Made by a program: the position numbers and the translations under genes
The notes under the pieces: model-generated
Database searches by the model: none
Told to the model about the DNA's origin: nothing
The model's input: the letters and a program-made list of their open reading frames with translations, nothing else
NCBI GenBank assembly: GCA_007693595.1
Contig: REDI01000028.1
Span: 115,669-179,668 of the forward strand
Origin: Deltaproteobacteria bacterium
GTDB taxonomy: Bacteria; Myxococcota_A; UBA796; GCA-2862545
DNA length: 64,000 nt
Direction: 5' to 3'
Shown: piece after piece, positions 8,635-17,134 of the stretch
Numbering within the stretch: the first letter of the stretch is position 1
How the letters are laid out: the number at the start of each line of letters is the position of its first letter

Positions 8635-10515
8635 TCACTTGGGCGACAGCCGCACCATTCGAGACATTCTTGGATGCAAAGTCACCTTAGCGGGCTCGTG
8701 CCCGTCGGCGGTGATGGTCAGATCCCCCGAGGGCCAATCGAACTGGTCGCCGGTCTTGTAGGGGGTCTTCTTTCCGTCGATGAAGACAGGAACTCCACGG
8801 TTTCCAGAGAGAATCGTGAGCTTTCCTGGCTCTGCGGGCTCGGGCTCAGGCTCGGGAGGGGGGGCGGGCTCTGGCGCCTTGGGGGTCGAGGCGGAGTCCG
8901 AGGCCCCGATACGGACGGTCAGCTCCGGCTCGGGCTCGGGCTCGGAGGGGATCTCGACGATCGAGGGGCTGGGCGTTGGCGAAGGCTCTTCGATGATCGA
9001 GACCGCCGGCTGCGACGGGGTCTCGGGCGCGACGCGTGGGGACGCGGAGGAGGTCGAGCGGGCGGGGGGGGGCGTTCGCTGCTCGGGCGCGGTCTTGGGC
9101 GCTGTGACGCTGGGTGCCGGAGGGGTCGAGGAGCTGGGTTTGGCTGGCTTGGAGGACTCCTGCGCGGCGGCGGTAGAGCTCCCATCGGACTCGGCGCCCT
9201 GCTCCGACTCGTCGGTCTTACGGGCGGGGCTTCGCTCGGTCGGATCCGGCTCCGGCGGTGCTTGGTTCACCTCGGCGGTAGCCTGGGCATCGGGTTCGGC
9301 GGAGAGGAGGGGCGGCAGATAGATGAGCCCCACCACCAGGAGGACCACCGCAAGGATCGCGCCTCCTCCGATGAGCAGCGCGGTGGCCATGCCCACCCCA
9401 GTGAGGACCATCGTTCGGGTGACGGTGCCCGAGCCCGAGCTGTCGCCCGGCGGAATCGCGCGGGCGTCCATCGTGCCCGACGCGTCGAGGGCGAAGGGGA
9501 CCTCGTCGGAGCCCGGATCGCCCGACCTGCCCAGGGGGATCGGCCCGGACCAGGACTCCATCTTCTGGCGCACCCGAGGCTCCAGATCGGGGTCGAGGGC
9601 GTGCAGCCACTCTCGTAGCTCTGCGGTGGTGGGCAGCCCGCCGAATGCCTCGGCGACCTGGTAGACGGCGCGGCGCATGGTGTCAGCGTCAGGGTAGCGG
9701 TCGTCGGGGTCGGCTCGGAGCGCCTTGTTCACCACCTGCGCCAGCGCGCGGCCCGACTCGCCCCAGTCGCGCGGTGGGGCGAAGCTCGGGATGCGACCCT
9801 GCATGATGCGGAAGAGGATCTGGGTCTGATCCATGCCCGCGAAGGGGCCCGCACCCACCAGCATCTCGTAGAGCGTGAGCCCGATGGCGAAGAGGTCGAC
9901 CCGGTGGTCCAAGGCGTCGCCACCGCTGATCTGCTCGGGCGCCATGTAGGCGACCTTCCCCTTGAAGTGGTCGGTCTGCGTTCGCTCGAGCCGATCGGAG
10001 GCGCGCGCCACGCCGAAGTCGATCAGCTTGACCTCGCCGCTGATGCTGACCATGATGTTGCGCGGGTTCACGTCGCGGTGGACAATGTTCATGGATCGAC
10101 CGTGAGCGTCGGTCCGCGTATGCGCATATTGAAGCGCATCGAGCACATCATGCATGATCCGCAGCGCCATGCGCACCGGCATGCGCTCCCGTCGCTGCCG
10201 AAGGGTGCTCAGGATGACGCGAAGGTCGGTGCCAGGTACATACTCGAGGGCGAGGTAATACTCCTCGCCGACGCGACCGAAGTCATAGACCTGAGCGATG
10301 TGGGTGTGGCGAAGCTCGCTCGTGATGCGCGCCTCGTCTTTGAACATGCGCACGAAGGACTCGTCTTCGACGTGGTTGGCTCGTATGCGCTTGACCACCA
10401 AAAAGCGCACGTACCCCGCGTCATCGACCGAGCGACGCGCCAGATCGACCTGGGACATGCCGCCGGTCGCGAGCTGCTCCAGGAGCGTGTAGTTGGCATA
10501 GGGACGAGGGTACAA
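8635..10515 (-). CDS. Hanks-type Ser/Thr protein kinase with PEGA domain
   Basis: A 626-aa transmembrane kinase. The kinase domain (about 8-290) shows a Gly-rich loop (LATGGMSQV), the ATP-anchoring Lys42 (VVKRI), catalytic HRDVNPRN (146-153), DFG (167-169) and APEQ. A hydrophobic membrane helix lies near residues 370-400. It is followed by a long low-complexity Pro/Ser/Glu linker (about 405-555) and a C-terminal PEGA-like domain (FIDGKKTPYKTGDQFDWPSG). The predicted start is TTG in a weak AGGGTGAG context; no ATG or GTG lies suitably upstream. Topology puts the kinase in the cytoplasm and PEGA outside the membrane. Likely co-transcribed with the substrate-binding protein gene. Confidence 0.9.
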   Translation of the reverse strand: MYPRPYANYTLLEQLATGGMSQVDLARRSVDDAGYVRFLVVKRIRANHVEDESFVRMFKDEARITSELRHTHIAQVYDFGRVGEEYYLALEYVPGTDLRVILSTLRQRRERMPVRMALRIMHDVLDALQYAHTRTDAHGRSMNIVHRDVNPRNIMVSISGEVKLIDFGVARASDRLERTQTDHFKGKVAYMAPEQISGGDALDHRVDLFAIGLTLYEMLVGAGPFAGMDQTQILFRIMQGRIPSFAPPRDWGESGRALAQVVNKALRADPDDRYPDADTMRRAVYQVAEAFGGLPTTAELREWLHALDPDLEPRVRQKMESWSGPIPLGRSGDPGSDEVPFALDASGTMDARAIPPGDSSGSGTVTRTMVLTGVGMATALLIGGGAILAVVLLVVGLIYLPPLLSAEPDAQATAEVNQAPPEPDPTERSPARKTDESEQGAESDGSSTAAAQESSKPAKPSSSTPPAPSVTAPKTAPEQRTPPPARSTSSASPRVAPETPSQPAVSIIEEPSPTPSPSIVEIPSEPEPEPELTVRIGASDSASTPKAPEPAPPPEPEPEPAEPGKLTILSGNRGVPVFIDGKKTPYKTGDQFDWPSGDLTITADGHEPAKVTLHPRMSRMVRLSPK

Positions 10516-10641
10516 CTGCGACTCACCCTGCAGGGGCCCTCACTCTAGCGCAAGCGGTCGCGACCTGTCCTGGCTGCGACGTGACGTGACGCTAGGAAGG
10601 GGATAACCCTCCGTGGGATTCCCCCCGCAAGGAGACGCATC

Positions 10642-11370
10642 ATGAGAAACCCGACCCTACTCGCCCTCTCGCTGTTGGCAACGACAGCCTGCACGGGCAA
10701 CAACGACGCCGTGTGGCTCTTCATCTTAAGCGAGCCCAGTCTCAGCATGTCCGAGTCCTGTACCGAGAACTTCATCAACGCCAACTGCCCCGAGGGTGAG
10801 ACGACCGAGCCCAGCCCTTGGACCCAGACTTTTTCCCGCGAACTGAGCGACGAGGCCCTGTTCGGCCAGATCATGGATGGACCCGGCGGCACCAAGCTCC
10901 TCGTCATCGACAACGAGGTCTATGTCGGGGAGCGCGAAGACGGGATCTGGAACTTCCGCTGGGAATACTTCGACATCCAAGAAGAGACTCTCAGCCATCA
11001 GTCGGGCTACACCTTCGGCCTCACCTCCCAGGAGCTCGTCGAGGTCGTGTACTCTCTCGACCTGAGCGGCGGCGAGGCCGAGGGGAGCCTCAACATCATC
11101 GGCGAAGAGATCTACGAGATCTGGGAGTCCGATAGCTGGAACGCCGATCAGGTCGGCTTCGGCTGGGGCAACATCAGCGGCACGAGCGAGGTCTTCCTCG
11201 AGGGCGACTTCGACAACGAGTCCGATGTCAACGACTGCAGCGACGCGCAGTGCCGGATCACCCGAGTCCGCGAGTACGAAGTCAGGCACCCCGTCTCGGG
11301 TCTTCGGACCCGCGACGACGGTCGGTCCTTCGACGGCGTTCGCAACGCGGGCCAGGACAACCGCTTCTGA
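10642..11370 (+). CDS. Hypothetical acidic lipoprotein
   Basis: A 242-aa protein with AAGGAG before the ATG and a lipoprotein signal peptide ending LLATTAC (Cys17). The mature protein is strongly acidic, rich in Glu/Asp/Gly/Trp with an alternating pattern suggesting beta strands (FRWEYFDI, GFGWGNISGTSEVFLEGDFD), and has two probable disulfide pairs (SCTEN..NC and DCSDAQC). No family is recognised. It is divergent from the kinase gene across a 126-base gap that must hold both promoters. Confidence 0.7.
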   Translation: MRNPTLLALSLLATTACTGNNDAVWLFILSEPSLSMSESCTENFINANCPEGETTEPSPWTQTFSRELSDEALFGQIMDGPGGTKLLVIDNEVYVGEREDGIWNFRWEYFDIQEETLSHQSGYTFGLTSQELVEVVYSLDLSGGEAEGSLNIIGEEIYEIWESDSWNADQVGFGWGNISGTSEVFLEGDFDNESDVNDCSDAQCRITRVREYEVRHPVSGLRTRDDGRSFDGVRNAGQDNRF

Positions 11371-11378
11371 GCCGCGGC

Positions 11379-12203
11379 CTGCTACAAGAGCCCTGGGTCG
11401 CCCTCAGCCTCTCGCTTGCTGAGGCGGCCCGGTCTCAGACCGTGCCCCGCTTCGGCCAGCCGCAGCCGGTATCCGATAAGGGGTTGTTGGCCTTCGACCC
11501 GGTCACCGAGGCGGACCGGCGAGCTGAGCAGGCGATGCGACGGGTCCTCGCGCGCGAGGTCCCCGAGCATGGGATCCACGGCGAGGAGCACGGTCTGCAC
11601 CTCGCCTCGGCTCCTTATCGCTGGGTCCTCGACCCCATCGACGGCACGCGCGCCTACATCAGCGGCTTTCCCACTTGGGTCACGCTGATCGCGCTGCTCT
11701 TCGAGGGCGAGCCCCTGTTGGGGCTGATCGACGCTCCCGCAGTCGGGGTCACGGTTCTCGGCCTGGTGTGCGACGCCGGGGCTCATCGTGCAGGGGCCTA
11801 CCGCATCGAAGGGCGGGGGATCGAGGGGCGGGCGTTCCGCCCCCTCGCGACGCGCCCCTGCCCCAGCCTCGATCGGGCCACCCTCGCCACCACAGGCCCC
11901 GAGCTGCTCCCCTCCCCTGCGATCCTCAAGGCCTGGTGGCGAGCCTGCGCGCGGAGCCGCCTGCAGCGCTACGGCGGTGACGGCTTCGCCTATGCCCTCC
12001 TCGCGCGCGGCTTGATCGATGGGGTTGTCGAAGCCGGGCTCAAGCCCTACGATCTCGCAGCTCCCCTCGCTGTGGTTCGCGCCGCCGGGGGTCTCGCGAC
12101 CAGCTTCGACGGGGGCGATCCGCTCCAGAGCGGCCAAGTGATCGCCGCGGGCGATCCCAGGGTCCACGCGGCGCTGCGGCTACTCTTCGCCTCGGCGCGG
12201 TGA
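11379..12203 (+). CDS. Inositol monophosphatase / histidinol-phosphatase (HisN-type) family
   Basis: A Mg-dependent phosphatase of the IMPase fold. Motifs in order are DPVTEADRRAE, HGIHGEEHG, the signature LDPIDGTRAYISG, and a C-terminal GLKPYDLAAPLAVVRAAGG. The spacing and FPTWVTLIAL resemble HisN-type histidinol-phosphatases, which dephosphorylate L-histidinol phosphate; hisG and hisC lie about 41 kb away. The start is uncertain. The frame is open from a GTG at 11250, but that would overlap the previous gene by 121 bases with an unconvincing Arg-rich leader. Family alignment wants a start near 11379, where only CTG codons are available. Confidence 0.8.
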   Translation: MLQEPWVALSLSLAEAARSQTVPRFGQPQPVSDKGLLAFDPVTEADRRAEQAMRRVLAREVPEHGIHGEEHGLHLASAPYRWVLDPIDGTRAYISGFPTWVTLIALLFEGEPLLGLIDAPAVGVTVLGLVCDAGAHRAGAYRIEGRGIEGRAFRPLATRPCPSLDRATLATTGPELLPSPAILKAWWRACARSRLQRYGGDGFAYALLARGLIDGVVEAGLKPYDLAAPLAVVRAAGGLATSFDGGDPLQSGQVIAAGDPRVHAALRLLFASAR

Positions 12204-12220
12204 GCGCTCGGTCGGCGCAC

Positions 12221-13981
12221 TCATGCGCCTGCGCGAGCCTCAGCACCTGAGATGGGCTGAGGCAGCACCGCTTCGGGCGGCGCCTCTTGCTCCCCGCGGA
12301 GGAGGCGACCCGGCAGCACCCCGGTCGCCTCGCCAGTTTCAAAGAGGATCTGCCCCGACTTGATCGTGTACTCGTAGCCGGTGGCTCGCTGGATCAGCCG
12401 CCGGCCGCCGGCTGGCAGGTCAAAGGCCATGTAGGGGGCATCGAGCGTGAGCTTGTCGTAGTCGATGACGTTGAGATCCGCGAGGTATCCAGGGGCGACC
12501 ACGCCGCGATCCATCAGGCCGTAGAACTCGGCGGTCTGCTGGGTCTGACGGTGGATCATGAACTCGAGGGGGAGCGTGGGGCCTCGGCTGCGATCCCGGG
12601 TCCAGTGGGTGAGCATGAAGGTCGGCATGCCACCGTCGCAGATCGCGCCGCAGTGCGCCCCACCGTCGGACAGGCCCATGCGGATCTGGGGGTGAGTGTG
12701 CATGGTGTGCAGAGGGCCGAGGTCCTTGCCGCTGTAGTTGAACAGCGGGAAGTACAGGAAGCCCCGGCAGTCGTCGGCCATGAGCAGCTCGTAGGCGACC
12801 TGACGCGGGGACACACCGCGAGCCTTGGCCTGGGCCGCCACGCTGGTCTGGGGGGCGGGCTCGTAGCCCTCGGACATGGGGTACATCTTGTCGAAGCTCT
12901 CGGTGACGTACCGCTCGAAGAGGTTGCCCTCATCGAAGGGATCCTCGAGCAGAGCGCGGCGCACCTCGGGATCGGCCAGTCGCTCCTTCTGCGCTTCCCA
13001 CGGCAGGTCCGCGATGGCCTTGAAAGCCGGGGCGAGCGCGAAGGGGTGGGCCGTGCCCTGCCAGCACATGTTGATGCCGATCGAGCGCCCCGCAGCCTGG
13101 GCGTAGAGGGGCACGCCGTCGGCGGCGGCCTTGTCGAGCTCGGGCAGCACCTTCTCCCAGAGCTCGGGCATGAAGTCGGTCTGCGAGAGGTTGACGCAGA
13201 CCGGGCGGCCGGTGTCTTCGGCGATTTTACGGAGCCAGCCTAGGTCCTGCGGCACCTTGAGGTGCTCGTCGGCGAGTTGGAAGAGCCCCTTGCCCGTGTC
13301 GGTGATGGCCTTGACGATCCCGAAGATCTCCTTCTCTTCCGCGAAAGTACCCGCAACAAGGACACCCTCTGCGGTCTTGTGCAAGCTCGTGCGCGAGGTC
13401 GAGAAGCCGAGCGCCCCCGCCTCGAGCGCCTCGGCGAGCAGGGTGCGCATCTGCTCGATCTCTTCGTCGGAGGCCGCCGCGTTCTCGCTAGCCTTGCGCC
13501 CCATGACGTAGCCACGCAGCGCGCTGTGGGGGACCTGGGCTGCGATGTCGAGAGCCAAGGGGAGCTGATCGAGGGCGTCGAGGTACTCTGGGAAGGTCTC
13601 CCAGTTCCAGCGGATCCCTTCGTGCAGGGCCGCGCCAGGGATGTCTTCGACGCCTTCCATGACGTTGATGAGCCAGTCGCGGTCCTCGGGCCGGCAGGGG
13701 GCGAAACCGACCCCGCAGTTGCCAAAGACGACGGTGGTGACCCCGTGCCAGCCCGAGGGGGTGCAGTAGGGATCCCAGGTGACCTGCCCATCGTAGTGGG
13801 TGTGCATGTCGACGAAGCCCGGGGTGACCAGCTTGCCCGCGCAGTCGATGACCTTCTTGGCCTCGCCCAGATCCGCGCCTACCGCGACGATCCGGTCGCC
13901 CTGGATCGCGACGTCGGCTCGGCGAGCAGGGCGCCCGGTGCCATCGACGAGAGTTCCACCTGCTAGAATGAGATCGTACAT
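12221..13981 (-). CDS. N-acyl-D-amino-acid deacylase-type amidohydrolase
   Basis: A 586-aa metal-dependent amidohydrolase, COG3653-like. The N-terminal beta domain (DLILAGGTLVDGTG) and metal motif GFVDMHTHYDGQVTWDP are followed by GVTTVVFGNCGVGFAPC, typical of D-aminoacylases that hydrolyse N-acyl-D-amino acids. The C-terminus returns to the beta domain (GVVAPGYLADLNVIDYDKL). LSDGGAHCG carries the catalytic Asp, and QLADEH supplies a His in the barrel. No signal peptide, so cytoplasmic. Its start faces a TetR regulator gene 52 bases away with a palindromic operator between them, so it is probably repressed by that regulator. Confidence 0.88.
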   Translation of the reverse strand: MYDLILAGGTLVDGTGRPARRADVAIQGDRIVAVGADLGEAKKVIDCAGKLVTPGFVDMHTHYDGQVTWDPYCTPSGWHGVTTVVFGNCGVGFAPCRPEDRDWLINVMEGVEDIPGAALHEGIRWNWETFPEYLDALDQLPLALDIAAQVPHSALRGYVMGRKASENAAASDEEIEQMRTLLAEALEAGALGFSTSRTSLHKTAEGVLVAGTFAEEKEIFGIVKAITDTGKGLFQLADEHLKVPQDLGWLRKIAEDTGRPVCVNLSQTDFMPELWEKVLPELDKAAADGVPLYAQAAGRSIGINMCWQGTAHPFALAPAFKAIADLPWEAQKERLADPEVRRALLEDPFDEGNLFERYVTESFDKMYPMSEGYEPAPQTSVAAQAKARGVSPRQVAYELLMADDCRGFLYFPLFNYSGKDLGPLHTMHTHPQIRMGLSDGGAHCGAICDGGMPTFMLTHWTRDRSRGPTLPLEFMIHRQTQQTAEFYGLMDRGVVAPGYLADLNVIDYDKLTLDAPYMAFDLPAGGRRLIQRATGYEYTIKSGQILFETGEATGVLPGRLLRGEQEAPPEAVLPQPISGAEARAGA

Positions 13982-14018
13982 CGTGAGCCTCCAGGGGTTG
14001 CGCGATACGCAGAGATCA

Positions 14019-14033
14019 GTTCATAATGTGAAC
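14019..14033. promoter_or_regulatory. Palindromic operator, probable TetR site
   Basis: Perfect inverted repeat GTTCA-TAATG-TGAAC in the 52-base gap between the divergent amidohydrolase and TetR genes, directly abutting the TetR ATG; a third GTTCA half-site follows at 14037-14041. Size and place fit an autoregulatory TetR operator controlling both directions (inference). Confidence 0.6.
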
Positions 14034-14717
14034 ATGGTTCATGAGAATAGTCCATCTTCGGAGCGACGGCAACGAAAGCGTGCCAGACGCGCCCAGCACT
14101 TTCTGGATGCCGCACACCAGGTACTCCAAGAGGAGGGCTCGGAGGGCCTCACCATTGCACGGGTCGCAGCGCGAGCCGACGCGGCCGTCGGCACCATGTA
14201 CCGTTACTTCGACGGAAAAGAGAGCCTGCTCACCGCGCTACAGGTCCGGGCCATCCGTGTCTTCGAGGCCCATCTAGTCGAGCGCATGCGCGTCGAGCGA
14301 GGCCCGCTGGAGCAGATCGACGCCGGTGCCCGCGCATGGCGCACCTTCGCCGAGGCGCAACCTTCGCTCTTTACCCTGCTCGACGCCTCGCTCTCGGACC
14401 CATCTCCCAACCTCTCGACCCCGTCGGCCCAAGCGGTCGACAACGCGCTGCGGCCAGTCCTCGGTCGGCTCGAGGCCGCCTTCACCCAAGCGGTCGAGCA
14501 GGGCCTCCTCCGCGAAGGCTCCCCTGACCTGCGCACACGCGTCCTGTGGGCGACCGTTCACGGCGCTGCACACTTTCGCAAGCGCGACCGCCTGGGCGGT
14601 CCACGGAGCGACCACGTCGCGCACGAGGCCATCGCGACCCTCCTTCGCGGCTGGGGGGCGGACCTCGCTTCGAGCTCGCCCCTGGATCGTGAGCGCCGAT
14701 CCGACGAGTCGACCTAG
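14034..14717 (+). CDS. TetR/AcrR family transcriptional regulator
   Basis: A 227-aa regulator. The N-terminal helix-turn-helix (about 14-60) reads FLDAAHQVLQEEGSEGLTIA then AVGTMYRYFDGKESLL, the classic TetR pattern. The C-terminal ligand domain is all-helical and family-variable. The ATG directly follows the inverted repeat; an in-frame GTG two codons earlier (14028) lies within it. Divergent from the amidohydrolase gene, so it likely represses that gene and itself until an inducer, perhaps an N-acyl amino acid, binds (inference). Confidence 0.9.
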   Translation: MVHENSPSSERRQRKRARRAQHFLDAAHQVLQEEGSEGLTIARVAARADAAVGTMYRYFDGKESLLTALQVRAIRVFEAHLVERMRVERGPLEQIDAGARAWRTFAEAQPSLFTLLDASLSDPSPNLSTPSAQAVDNALRPVLGRLEAAFTQAVEQGLLREGSPDLRTRVLWATVHGAAHFRKRDRLGGPRSDHVAHEAIATLLRGWGADLASSSPLDRERRSDEST

Positions 14718-14731
14718 GCAAGGCGCCCCCC

Positions 14732-14773
14732 GGCGAGCCAGGCGACGGGCGCTGTCCCCGCGGGCGGCTCGCC
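14732..14773. terminator. Possible bidirectional terminator hairpin
   Basis: The gap between the convergent TetR and thioredoxin genes holds an 8-bp inverted repeat, GGCGAGCC (14732-14739) and GGCTCGCC (14766-14773), around a 26-base GC-rich loop. There is no T-run, so factor-independent termination is doubtful. Confidence 0.25.
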
Positions 14774-14791
14774 CAGCGCGGTCCGACGGAT

Positions 14792-15565
14792 CTAGCCGTC
14801 TTCGAGTTGCCTGAGCAGGGCCTCGAACGTGGCGTCATCGAGCAGGCTCGGGTGTCCGCGCCAGACGACCTTCGCTCGGTGCAGGAGCACGGTGGCGGGC
14901 ACAGGTCGGACGTCGTAGTGCTGCGAGAGACGACCGTCTTCGTCGCGCGCGACCGGAAAGGTCAGCCCATAATCTTCGATGAAGTCCCGCACCGTCTCGT
15001 CGGTAGCAGACCGTCGGACCTGGGTCAGCGCGACCACGTCGACCTGACCTTCGAGCCGCTCGCTCACAGCCTGAAGCTTGGGGATCTCCCTTCGACAGTG
15101 AACGCACCAAGTCTCGAAGAAGGCGAGGAGCGTGAGCGGCGCGTCGAGGGACGCACCTCCTTGGTACCAACCCTGCGTAGGAAGCGGGGCCGCGTCTCGC
15201 CCCACCACTCGTACATCGCGGCAGATCTGCCCCTGGTGTTCCCAGAGCCGGGTCCTCGCATACCTGGGCTCCGCCTCATCGCAGGCTTCGACCGCGGCCT
15301 GGAAGTCGAGCGCGCGCACGTGATCACGGACCCCCTCGACCGCCCTGCGCGCTTCGGCGTTGAGGTTGGGCGCGGAGCGCTGCTGCTGAGCGAGCTGCAA
15401 CTCAAGGACTTCGATCCGAGCCTCAAGCTTGCGGTAGCCACAGCCGGCAGCCAACCCCACCGCGAGGAGGAGCGAGAGGAGGGAGGCGCCAGACCTGAGG
15501 GAACGAGAGCGGCAAGGGGCCGGCACGACGCGCCAAGGAGAAGCTCTAGAGCCACCCGTTGTCAT
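14792..15565 (-). CDS. TlpA/ResA-like thioredoxin-fold lipoprotein
   Basis: A 257-aa protein with an N-terminal lipoprotein signal (LLLAVGLAAGC, Cys42), a short coiled coil (KLEARIEVLELQLAQQ), and a C-terminal thioredoxin fold with active site WCVHC (153-157) and a cis-Pro region VRPVPATVLLH. TlpA-like proteins reduce or shuffle disulfides outside the cytoplasm. The ATG at 15565 overlaps the end of the upstream Cys-rich lipoprotein gene by 20 bases, so the two are coupled; the neighbour may be its substrate (inference). A longer in-frame start at 15625 would give a leader too long for a signal peptide. Confidence 0.82.
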   Translation of the reverse strand: MTTGGSRASPWRVVPAPCRSRSLRSGASLLSLLLAVGLAAGCGYRKLEARIEVLELQLAQQQRSAPNLNAEARRAVEGVRDHVRALDFQAAVEACDEAEPRYARTRLWEHQGQICRDVRVVGRDAAPLPTQGWYQGGASLDAPLTLLAFFETWCVHCRREIPKLQAVSERLEGQVDVVALTQVRRSATDETVRDFIEDYGLTFPVARDEDGRLSQHYDVRPVPATVLLHRAKVVWRGHPSLLDDATFEALLRQLEDG

Positions 15566-16151
15566 AGAGGTCCCCACAGTGTGCGACGCAGAGGTGATCG
15601 ATGGTGCCATCCCCCGAGGCATCACGACCGACGTTCAGACACTCGAAGCCGCGAGGACAGTCCGCCTGCTCGTCGCAGCGGAGGAAGCAGTAGAGCTCGG
15701 GCTCATGGAAGTAGGTCGTGCAGATCGCCCGGCTGTCCTGACAGGTGCCCTGCGCCTGAAAAGGCCGGGTTGAGCAGGGCTCGCAGTGCCCTCCACCATC
15801 AGGTTCGCACGCTCCCGTCGCGGGGTTGCAGTTCTCGGCGAAGGCGCAGTCGAGCTCGGTCGAGCGGCACTCCAGCGGCTCGCAGGTCGACGTGCTCTCC
15901 TCGCAGCCAAAGCCTGCTCGACAGTCGTCATCGACCTCACAGCCCTCGACGCAGGTGAAGGAGCGACGATCACAGGTCTGCTCCAGCGGGCAGTCCGTGG
16001 TGACCAAGCACTCGACGTCGACGCACTCGAACTCCTCGCAGACCTGCAACCCGCCACAGTCGCCATCATCGATGCACGAAGCCCCCGGACCGCTCTGCGC
16101 ATCGCAGGAGATCATGAGCAGCAGGAGTGCTGGTGCCAAGAACCGAATCAT
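15546..16151 (-). CDS. Cysteine-rich lipoprotein
   Basis: A 201-aa lipoprotein. The ATG overlaps the upstream stop (ATGA) and opens a signal peptide MIRFLAPALLLLMISC. The mature protein holds about two dozen cysteines in repeated modules of the CxxDxDC...C...C kind (CIDDGDCGGLQVC, CEVDDDCRAGFGC, CNPATGAC), a pattern common in exported Myxococcota proteins. All cysteines are probably disulfide-paired, which gives meaning to the downstream thioredoxin-like gene. Function unknown. Confidence 0.75.
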   Translation of the reverse strand: MIRFLAPALLLLMISCDAQSGPGASCIDDGDCGGLQVCEEFECVDVECLVTTDCPLEQTCDRRSFTCVEGCEVDDDCRAGFGCEESTSTCEPLECRSTELDCAFAENCNPATGACEPDGGGHCEPCSTRPFQAQGTCQDSRAICTTYFHEPELYCFLRCDEQADCPRGFECLNVGRDASGDGTIDHLCVAHCGDLYDNGWL

Positions 16152-17134
16152 GACGTCTCCCGGCAAAAGTCGTCGGGGTTGGGCACGCCGTCCATGTACC
16201 GAGCGACGATCTGCGCACCGACCGGGGGCACCCGATCGGGCGCGAAGACGATCGCAGGCAGATGCTCTTGGGTTCTACGATCGAGGGCCTCTTCGTAGCG
16301 CCAGACCCCCTCGTCGCAGCCGATGGGCTCCTCGTCGATCGAGACCTGTAGCGTGGCGAGGTTGGGCGAAGATGAGAGGAAGTAGGTATTCCGCATACGA
16401 CTGGCGTTCAAACCGAGCTGACCGGCGATGTCTTGAAAGTCCTGGGCGCAGATGTCGCCAATCACCCCGCCCGCCTGGCGCGCGACGTCCATGTAGCGCT
16501 GGCCGGGCTGCGCGCTAGACTGTGCCGACGAGGGACAGGAAGACACATCGTCGACCACCAGCGCAGAGGCGTTCAAGATCCGTCGCTCCTCCTGAGGCTT
16601 CAGGTCACGGAAGGCATGGACGTAGTCGTGCACCGGCCACGGGGACTTGTCGTCCTCGTCCGAGACGAAAACCAGAGTCAACGCCGCATAATCCCGAAGA
16701 AATCCGCTGTTCTCGTTGGAGATGAGTGGCTCGGTCAGCGCTCGGCGCGCCATCTCGAGGCCACGCTCATACCGTGAGCCCGAGATCCCGACGCTCACCG
16801 CGCGGGTGAAGGCGCCTTCGGGGTTTGGGGTGTCGGGGGTCATGATCTCGCCCTGGATGCGCCCGGACTTGGAGGGATCGATCCCGTCGGTGGTGACGAC
16901 GGCGATCTGGTAGTCGATGCCCGCAGTCACGAACCATTGGATGAAGGCGGCGAAGCTAGAACCCAGAGCCGCCTGATGGGGCGCCATGGAGCAAGAGTCG
17001 TCGATGATCAGTAGGACGTCGACCGCGCCGGAGGGCTCCTGGATCCACACATCGGCGTTGTCGAGCCGGGTAAAGCCTTGATCGGAACACGCGACGAGGC
17101 CGAGCAGCAATAGCGGAGCGAGCGAACGAAGCAT
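16148..17134 (-). CDS. VWA-domain lipoprotein
   Basis: A 328-aa lipoprotein (LLLLGLVAC, Cys16). A von Willebrand A-type domain follows: VDVLLIIDDSCSM has the MIDAS DxSxS (45-49), and LVFVSDEDDKSPWPVHDYV is a later metal-site and strand segment typical of myxobacterial VWA lipoproteins. Such domains bind proteins through a metal ion. The start at 17134 is preferred over the open frame to 17266 because it gives a proper signal peptide. First gene of a three-gene overlapping operon with the Cys-rich lipoprotein and TlpA-like genes. Confidence 0.8.
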   Translation of the reverse strand: MLRSLAPLLLLGLVACSDQGFTRLDNADVWIQEPSGAVDVLLIIDDSCSMAPHQAALGSSFAAFIQWFVTAGIDYQIAVVTTDGIDPSKSGRIQGEIMTPDTPNPEGAFTRAVSVGISGSRYERGLEMARRALTEPLISNENSGFLRDYAALTLVFVSDEDDKSPWPVHDYVHAFRDLKPQEERRILNASALVVDDVSSCPSSAQSSAQPGQRYMDVARQAGGVIGDICAQDFQDIAGQLGLNASRMRNTYFLSSSPNLATLQVSIDEEPIGCDEGVWRYEEALDRRTQEHLPAIVFAPDRVPPVGAQIVARYMDGVPNPDDFCRETS

